From positions 97,441 to 161,440 of the forward strand of contig JANQBS010000083.1 of assembly GCA_033085395.1 (NCBI GenBank): DNA of 64,000 bases, written 5' to 3'. Under the pieces are notes generated by a model. The model did not search any database and was not told the DNA's origin. It was given only the letters and a program-made list of their open reading frames with translations. Source of the stretch: Xanthoparmelia taractica. Lineage: Eukaryota > Ascomycota > Lecanoromycetes > Lecanorales > Parmeliaceae. This document shows, piece after piece, positions 57,355 to 64,000 of this stretch. Numbering within the stretch: the stretch's first letter is position 1; each line of letters opens with the position of its first letter. Position numbers and translations under genes: made by a program.

Positions 57355-57560
57355 AATAAGAGCGTCGAATAGCTACGATGAAGATAAGCGTAGGGTAGCT
57401 ACGATAAAGATAAATCTCGAGTAGTTATCGTGAAATAATAACGATAAGATCGAAATTTAAAAGTCGAATAGCAACGATAAGATCGTCGAATAACTACGAT
57501 AAAGATAAGTATCGAATAGCTATTATAAAATAGCGACGATAAGATCGAAATTTAAATATA
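57355..57560. repeat. Degenerate tandem repeat, about 95-100 bp unit, two copies
   Basis: Two adjacent copies each begin GTCGAATAGC and end near GATAAGATCGAAATTTAAA (about 57366 and 57463). Within each copy a shorter unit around TCGAATAGCTACGATAAAGA recurs three or four times. Differences are mostly C-to-T or G-to-A, so the array was probably more regular before RIP. Confidence 0.6.
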
Positions 57561-57894
57561 ATTAAGTTATTTAATAATATAGAAATTCGACTCGATATAT
57601 TATTTAAAAAAACGATTTTTTAAGAATTTTATTTAATATGTAATTCGTGTATATTAAAAACTTATAATAATATAATTAATAAATATATAAGAGAAAGATT
57701 TACAATAAGAATTATATAGTATCGTAATAATCCCTTAGACTTCTTAAAGATTATAGTGAAATAGAAAGATATTAAAATAATAGTAATTATAGGCGATCTC
57801 TTAGTATATTGTAAATAGATATTAATATTATCGATATTATAAGAATAAGCGCTATAGACGTAGTAAGCGTTAGAGAAATAAGAATTATAGATAT

Positions 57895-58190
57895 TATAAT
57901 CCCGAGGGCTTAGACTAGCTTAGACTAGCTCTCACTAAGTGAGAAGGCATTGCGACTAAATTTTGATAGTTATTAGCGCTATAGTAATTGAGAGTTTAGA
58001 GTGCTTTCACAGTCTATGTGAGGGAGGGGAATATAGTAATCTAATTGATAGTTGACTTGATAATAGTTAACTCGATAGCAGTTGAATTATTCACCTTTGT
58101 TTAGAAAGCTCCCCTAAGAATAATACTATAAGAATATTCAGACGTAGACTGATTTGGAATTTCGAGCGAACCCCACTTGTTTAACTTTTT
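57895..58190. mobile_element. Island of unmutated sequence 1
   Basis: About 300 bp with normal CA/TG content inside the RIP block. It begins with a doubled CTTAGACTAG and the hairpin TCTCACTAAGTGAGA (near 57930-57945). No coding potential. Probably a short non-autonomous insertion below the length that triggers RIP, or one inserted after it. Confidence 0.4.
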
Positions 58191-58452
58191 ATACGAGGTC
58201 GTTAGAGATCTATTATAATAATAACTATTATAAACTCGATTGCGAGTTATAATATTGCTATAACTAAACGAAATATTTATCGATCGTGCTCGCGATTATT
58301 ATCTAAGTATATATCTAAAATCTTAGTAATAATAGAAATTAGATTATTATTATTCTATAGTTAACTAATTTTCATCGTGAACTTAATTATATATATAAGA
58401 TTCTATTTTTAACTATAGTTTAAGTAGTAATTAAAGAAACTATCGTTTAAGA

Positions 58453-58610
58453 ATCTTAAATACGAGAATTTAAGTGTGTCTATATACGAGAACTTATAAG
58501 CTTATTTAAGTTTATAGATTATCTTTTAAATTATAATCTTTTAGAATCTTTAATGTTTTTTTTAGAATTAATCGATTTAGACGAGAATAAGATACGTTTT
58601 TATTATAGCG
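58453..58610. repeat. Direct repeat copy A (158 bp)
   Basis: Nearly identical to 59158-59314 and in the same orientation. It starts ATCTTAAATACGAGAATTTA and ends TTATTATAGCG. Most differences between copies are C/T or G/A transitions plus a small T-run length change, consistent with independent RIP of one ancestral sequence. Confidence 0.85.
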
Positions 58611-59157
58611 ATAGTATTATATTAATAAGAAAGGTTTTTTATTAATATAAAGATATATATTATAAGAATTAAAGTTCTCTCTCACCACGCAATTAAATAA
58701 TATAATATTTCTTAAAACGATAGTGATATTATCTATAATAGTAGCAATACAGTAATGTAGTAATAATAAGTGAGCTATAGCGATAATAGTAATAACAATA
58801 AGTGTGTAGCGAGATCCCGAACGTTCGGGTAAGAATTCCAATAATTTTATATGCGGATCTCACTAGATAAAATATAGTTCTCCGCGGAGAAGGGTTATCT
58901 CAAGAAATACAATAAGTACTAATCAAGTAATAATAAAGTAATAATGAAGAATCTTCTGAAATAGTCAATAATAGCTATTTAGGCGTTGCTATTATACTAT
59001 AATAGCGAAGGAAGTATTCAATCAATCAGTTGAGTGTCTAAGTCTTGATTATTCTAAGTTGAAAAAATCTATCTAAGTCAGCCAGCCAAGTAGCCAGCCA
59101 AGCACTTGCCTTAGTCGATTTCTTGATTGGCTTGGCAAGTGCGTTTTCGTGATAGGG
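58611..59157. mobile_element. Unmutated island 2 between the direct repeats
   Basis: 547 bp bounded by the two 158-bp direct repeats. Much of it (58680-59157) keeps CA/TG. It contains two perfect 14-bp palindromes, CCCGAACGTTCGGG (58816-58829) and TTCTCCGCGGAGAA (58878-58891); the first lies within a 7-bp inverted pair GAGATCC/GGATCTC (58811-58817, 58855-58861). Near the right end is a 9-bp inverted pair GCACTTGCC/GGCAAGTGC (59102-59110, 59134-59142) beside a doubled AGCCAGCCAAG. No coding frame of interest. The whole 58453-59314 unit resembles a small terminal-repeat element, but this is inference. Confidence 0.45.
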
Positions 59158-59314
59158 ATCTTAAATACGAGAATTTAAGTGTGTCTAAATACGAGAACTT
59201 ATAAGCTTATTTAAGTTTATAGATTATCTTTTAAATTATAATTTTTTAGAATCTTTAATATTTTTTTAGAATTAATCGATTTAGATGAGAATAAGATATA
59301 TTCTTATTATAGCG
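59158..59314. repeat. Direct repeat copy B (157 bp)
   Basis: Second copy of the 158-bp repeat at 58453-58610, same orientation, 547 bp apart. It carries more T/A at the variable sites than copy A, so it appears slightly more RIP-mutated. Confidence 0.85.
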
Positions 59315-60299
59315 TTAAGAGTCTAAGAGTATTAGAGTCTTTATTTAAAAAGATATCTCTTAGCGTATTAAGATTATCTTAATTTAATCGAATTTTTCGA
59401 AAAAGCTTTTATAGTCTAAATAGAAAGTATTAGATATTATATTAGCGTGTCTAAAATATATATACTTAATATCGTACGATTAAGTTATTTAATAGTTATA
59501 TTCTCTTAACGAAAAATATTTTAAGTTATCTTAAATCTTACGATGCTTCGGCTTTTATTTTATTTTAGTATAGATCGCTTCGAGAAATAATATAGAATTA
59601 ATTAATAGAAACTTAGCTAGATATCTTATCGAGTAAGAGTAATAAGTGAGAATTTAAAATCTTAATATAAAGACTTTAATATATCTTCGAGATACGCTTT
59701 CGAGACTAAGATATCTTAATTTAATCTTTAGGGCTCTCGTCGAGAAATATCTTTATTCGAAATACTAAGTCTTAGAATAAATTTAATTTAGAAATTATTA
59801 AGATATTATTAGTTAAAAAAAATTAAAGATATATTCAAATGTAATTTTTTAGTATAATATCTTAAGACTATCTTTAAATATTAAACTTAATAATAGCGCT
59901 ATTTAATCGAGAATTTCCAAGATTCGATATACGCGTTATATCTATATATTTATTCGAGATCGAGAACTTAACGAAATAGATTAAACTTAACTTTAAATAA
60001 AGATTTAATAAGCTCGTCGACGATTTACTTCCTAATAAGAACGTATTCTAAAATAATATTATTATTTACGATTTTTTCGCGCACGAAATAATATTAAATA
60101 GTAATATATTTAATACGATTATAAAATTAAGAGTTCTTAATAAGATTATTATATCTTAATTATTATAAAAAATAATTATTATTAAAGCGAATATAAAGTT
60201 ATTAAACTCGAATTGAACTTAGGCGATAAGAGCACGCTCGCTTTACGTGACGTTATCATTATTAGAAACGTTCGTTACGTTTTTAAAAATAATTATATT

Positions 60300-61190
60300 A
60301 AGACTATTAAATAGTCTTTCGAGGTATATAATCTCTTTAATAACTTGAATTAACTAATATATTTCGTCTTATAGATAGATAGCGTTATCGTTAATTATTA
60401 TTTAGATAATTAGTTAATAGTAGCGTTATCGAGATTTAATATATATTCGAAAGTAAAACGCTTAATATCGTGATTAGTAGCTTAATCTACGTCGATATAG
60501 TCGCGTAGTAAGACGAGTTTTTCTTTGTAAATAAGCTTAAGATATAGCGTATTACGTAAGTATCTAAATATTCGTTTAATAATCTTTTAATAAGAGTTAT
60601 CTAAATTAAAAACGTAGCGGGAGATTATCGAAATAAAGTATATAATATTAGATCTCGTATTAAGTATAGCGTATATTAGAGACTTAACGATTAACTAATA
60701 TCGAGTATAAAAGTTATTAATAACTTTAAAATCTTTTTTAGCGATCTCGAGGTGCGAGATTTTCATTAAAGTATTAACGACTTTAACTCGATCGCTTTTT
60801 ATATTATAATCTCGAAGAATCTTTTTAAGATATTCTTCTTAATTAAGAATTATAATTCGATTTTATTAATCTCGCGCTATCTTTATACTTAAATAATATA
60901 TAATAAAATCTAAGTTTATTATCTAAAACTTATCGTTAAGTGTTCTTTTTAGCTTAATAATAGCGACGCGATTAAATTTAGCGATAAAAAGATTATTAAC
61001 GTAAATAATAATAATAATCTTCTTGTCTTTATAAATAAAGATATTAAAATTCTCTAAAAGAGATCGATATTTAAGCTCTTTAAGAAAATAATAATAATAT
61101 TATACTAAATTTAAAGTAATTATTTTAGTTCGTAAAGCGCTTTATTAAGACGATAAACTCGATTAATCTTATTATTATATTCTTAAGACT
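60300..61190 (-). pseudogene. RIP-degraded Ty1/Copia reverse-transcriptase relic
   Basis: On the minus strand around 61150-60985 the translation, read through stops, gives RLNKALYELK, then FLKELKYRS, FNIFIYKDKK and IIIIYVNNLFIA. This is the order and spacing of the Copia reverse-transcriptase core, where the first motif is normally L-N-K-A-L-Y-G-L-K and the catalytic box Y-V-D-D. Both aspartates read Asn (AAT) at 60992-61003, and glycine reads Glu, all explained by G-to-A changes. Sequence further along the minus strand to about 60300 probably holds the rest of the RT and the RNase H region, too mutated to read confidently. The element is dead: catalytic residues lost and many stops. Confidence 0.75.
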
Positions 61191-61330
61191 ATAAGAATAG
61201 AAGCACTTAGCGTAGGCTAATAGAACTCGCTTAACTCGCTTATTGGACTATAAGCTACGCAGTAAGAACGAGTATCTAGTATACTTGACGAAAGTCTCAA
61301 ATAGCCGCGAATTCTCTTTTTCTTTTTTTC
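61190..61330. other. Unmutated island 3, beside the Copia relic
   Basis: About 140 bp of higher G+C with normal CA/TG, directly upstream (in element orientation) of the reverse-transcriptase relic. It interrupts the expected continuation of the Copia pol sequence, so it may be a small insertion. No coding potential. Confidence 0.35.
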
Positions 61331-62279
61331 TTTCTTAGCTATTAATTCACTTAGTAATCCAAATAATTATTTTAATATCTACGTTTATTAATCTCGCTAA
61401 TTATTTAGCTATTACGTAACTTTATTAAAAAGAGATCTTATTATCTTATAGTTTTAATAGCTTTATTCGTATAAAGTTACTTAATTAATTATAATAAATA
61501 ACTTGCGAGCCGATTCTATTGACTTGCGAAATAGAAATATTTTATTGTAAATTATTAGCGACGTTTTTAATTAAGTAGACGAAGATATTAATTATAAAAA
61601 TAACTCTCGTTAAAATACGTCTACTTCGTAATTAAGTTACTAAGATATTAATTATAATATTAGTACGAATTCTATTAATACTATTAACGAGAATAATAAT
61701 CGTCGAAGTATTGTATTTGATAATTCTATATTAGCTAATAAAGATTCTCGCCTCGTAGACTTAATATAAATTTAATATTTTCGACTTTTAAAACTTAATA
61801 TTAAAAAGTAATTAATTATCGAAAAGTTTAAATTAATTAAAATTATTAGACTTGATTCTAGATTAGAGTCTTAGAGTTATATAGTAGTGTAGAATTAAAA
61901 AGATATATATTTTATATATAGATCTAATAATAAGACTAATTCTTAAGAAAAAAGAAAAGAAAACTTAAAAAGATTACTTATTTAAGCTTATCCGTTAAGA
62001 GTTCGCTAAGTATACGTATATTAAGCGATTTAGAGTCCCCTCGCTTAAGACTTAAAACTCTATTTTTAATAATTTTTTTTTTCTTCGAGAATTCGTTCTC
62101 GAATTTAATATAGTAGAAAGAATTAATACTTTTAAAAGACTTATTAAAATTCTTTAAATTTAGTAAGAAAAGAAGAGAAAGAGTTTCTCTTAATAGCGCT
62201 TTATATATAAAGTATATCGTAAATATAAATAAAAATTAAGACGATAAAAGACGTAACGCTAGTAATATTTTCTATACGC

Positions 62280-62600
62280 TTTGCTATGTAATTTCAATAA
62301 TGCGTAGAGTAAGTATTATCGTCACGTTTAATGTACGCGACGCGTATAATTCGCGTAAATTGATAATAAAGGTATTGATAAAAGACTATTGATTTTCGAG
62401 AAAATTTGTTCTCCTTATCATATACATCACCACATGTGCAACACATAGTAGCCATTGTAGGTTTTCCAGAATTGCAGGTGATACACAAACGTTATTGATA
62501 CGTTGTCAGCCCGTCTAGCACCCGATTACAACACGATCCGCAGGGCCACCAGTTGGCCTCATTGAGAATTCGTGTTCGCGTTACGTTCGTCGTGCTTACG
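62280..62600. other. Unmutated island 4 with a small Cys-rich frame
   Basis: About 320 bp of near-normal composition. On the minus strand 62488-62294 a 64-codon frame starts MCITCNSGKPTMATMCCTCG, with Cys spacing CxxC and CCxxCG resembling a zinc ribbon or knuckle, then turns into basic/aromatic sequence ending THY. It could be the end of a transposase or host-gene fragment, or chance. I do not call it a gene. Confidence 0.3.
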
Positions 62601-63789
62601 AGCACGGCTCCGAGAAATATAAGACAATATTCGATTTCGAGAATAGTATACTAATAAAATATATAATCTATACGAAATCGTGCTTCGATTACGTTATAGT
62701 AGATTAATATAATAACTTCGTATATTTAATATATATTAAACGATCGCTATTTTAAATTCTTAAGCGCTATAAAATTATTATAGAAATAAATTATATATCT
62801 AGACTTCGCTATAGATTCGAAATTATTATAATTAATAATCTTAACTTAGGCGATTTTAAGTATATCTCGATACTTTAATTAATAAATATTATAAAAATAT
62901 ATAAAAAGATTCTTAACGCTTATTAGCGAATTATCGATCGCTTTAGCGACGTAAAGAAATCGAATACTTTAAGTATTTAAGTTAATTAAGTTAAATTTCT
63001 TCGCGCTATCTTTATTATTCTTATAAGAATTTTAAACGTATTACGCTATAGCGTATATATTTCTATAACTCGTATCGATTTTAAACGCGTTTAATATATA
63101 TTAATATTAGCTTTAAATAAATCTTTTTATCTTAAATTCGTCGAGAACGAATTCTAGATTCGACGATAATAATAAAAATAAAAAAGATAATAAAGAGAGA
63201 AATAAGAATAATAACGAGAACGATTTTACGTCTTCTAAAAGCTCTTAACTCATTACGTTATTATTAATAAATAAAAATCTAAACGCGTTCTCTTTCTTCT
63301 TCACTAATAGTAATTTTTTCTTTTTTAATAATTAGAGATCTTATATTTTCTTACGTTTATTATTCGAGAAATTAAGAAATCTCGTCGTAAGTTCGAAGAA
63401 GAAGTCTCTTAATATACTAATAAAAGGATTTTAATATTTAACGTTTAATATATATTTACCTCGTATAAGAACTATAAATCGTGTTTTACTTATTTATATT
63501 ACTCTATATAATAGAAACTTCTCGTTATCTTTCGAGACGTTATTAGCTTTTTTTAATCGTTTTAATATTATTTTTAATTACGAATACTCGAGATTTAACT
63601 CATCGTAATTAAGTCTCTTTATCTTTAAACACTTTTTTTTCTTAAAAAATTAGCTAATCTTCGGGCCCTTTTTTTAATATACGTCTCTTATACTTTTTAT
63701 ATTCATAATCTATATTTATTAAAGTTATTAATTATATCTTATATATTATTTATTACTTCTTTATTAAGTTATTCGTTATATTTACGAGT

Positions 63790-63890
63790 CGGAAAGGTGT
63801 GGTATATTTAATGGTATGGGACTAGTTTTTCGAATACCATATCGAAAGGTATAAGATATCCCATACTTCCATTGGGTTTTTGATAAATAT
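63790..63890. mobile_element. Hairpin-forming island near the window end (MITE-like)
   Basis: Arms GTATGGGA (63814-63821) and TCCCATAC (63859-63866) form a stem, with an inner pair TTTCGA/TCGAAA around ATACCAT. Flanking CA/TG content is normal whereas the DNA on both sides is RIP-like. A small inverted-repeat element is the simplest reading; target-site duplications could not be assigned. Confidence 0.35.
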
Positions 63891-64000
63891 ATTATGTGAT
63901 ATTTTTTTATATTCTAAAAAGACGTAAAAAGCTTAAGCGAACGCTTATGTAATTATAAAATTCTATAAATACATTAAAAAGATATAATTTTTTAAAAAAA

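Larger units (their letters stand above)
56591..64000. repeat. RIP-degraded AT-rich block (transposon graveyard)
   Basis: About 7.4 kb of very AT-rich DNA with no intact gene. The dinucleotides CA and TG are nearly absent over long stretches while TA is very frequent and CG is still common, for example 57361-57560 and 60361-60960. This is the expected product of RIP, which in fungi turns CpA into TpA in duplicated DNA. Stops are dense in all frames. Coding relics and repeats inside it have their own entries, as do short islands that keep normal CA/TG content. Such blocks are usually heterochromatic. Confidence 0.88.

Overview
The window is nuclear DNA of a filamentous ascomycete (Pezizomycotina). 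The evidence is many short GT-AG introns of about 35-110 nt, a gene set whose proteins match fungal families closely, an alpha-pheromone-type precursor, and a 7.4 kb AT-rich tail that carries the signature of repeat-induced point mutation (RIP). I cannot fix the class or genus from the sequence alone. All splice models were read by eye from frame continuity, splice consensus and family motifs.

Layout. 1-218 is the 3' end of the proteasome beta3 gene (PUP3). 0.8-10.1 kb holds a BAR-PH-ArfGAP protein, ATG10 (minus) and a 1267-residue disordered protein with an 11-residue repeat. 10.7-23.3 kb holds a tiny three-exon coiled-coil gene (minus), a SAM plus HMG-box regulator, SVP26 (minus), BUD23, IDH1 (minus), the pheromone-type precursor and an HCNGP/SAP30BP-like gene. 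25.5-35.4 kb holds a hybrid histidine kinase, RPL36, a TUG/UBX protein (minus), ARPC1, a probable MATE-transporter relic and TRM112. 35.9-56 kb is dense: SET1 (minus), GFA1, RIB4, PRE10 (minus), PRE7, PNO1 (minus), MDM31, a small-molecule-type methyltransferase, LSM6 (minus) and an ESC2/RAD60-like gene. From about 56.6 kb to the end there is no intact gene: a RIP-degraded, transposon-derived block with a minus-strand Copia reverse-transcriptase relic and several short islands that look unmutated.

Shared pathways. BUD23 and TRM112 encode the two halves of the 18S rRNA m7G methyltransferase. PNO1, RPL36 and LSM6 are also ribosome or RNA genes. PUP3, PRE10 and PRE7 are three 20S proteasome subunits; PRE10 and PRE7 share a 242 bp divergent promoter. 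This looks like ordinary housekeeping synteny, not a cluster.

Most interesting: (i) a secreted precursor with five diverged Kex2-bounded peptides; (ii) the 11-residue repeat array; (iii) an unusual set of micro-exons and two GC-AG introns; (iv) CpA/TpG-depleted but CpG-retaining DNA with unmutated islands. I saw no tRNA, rRNA or CRISPR.
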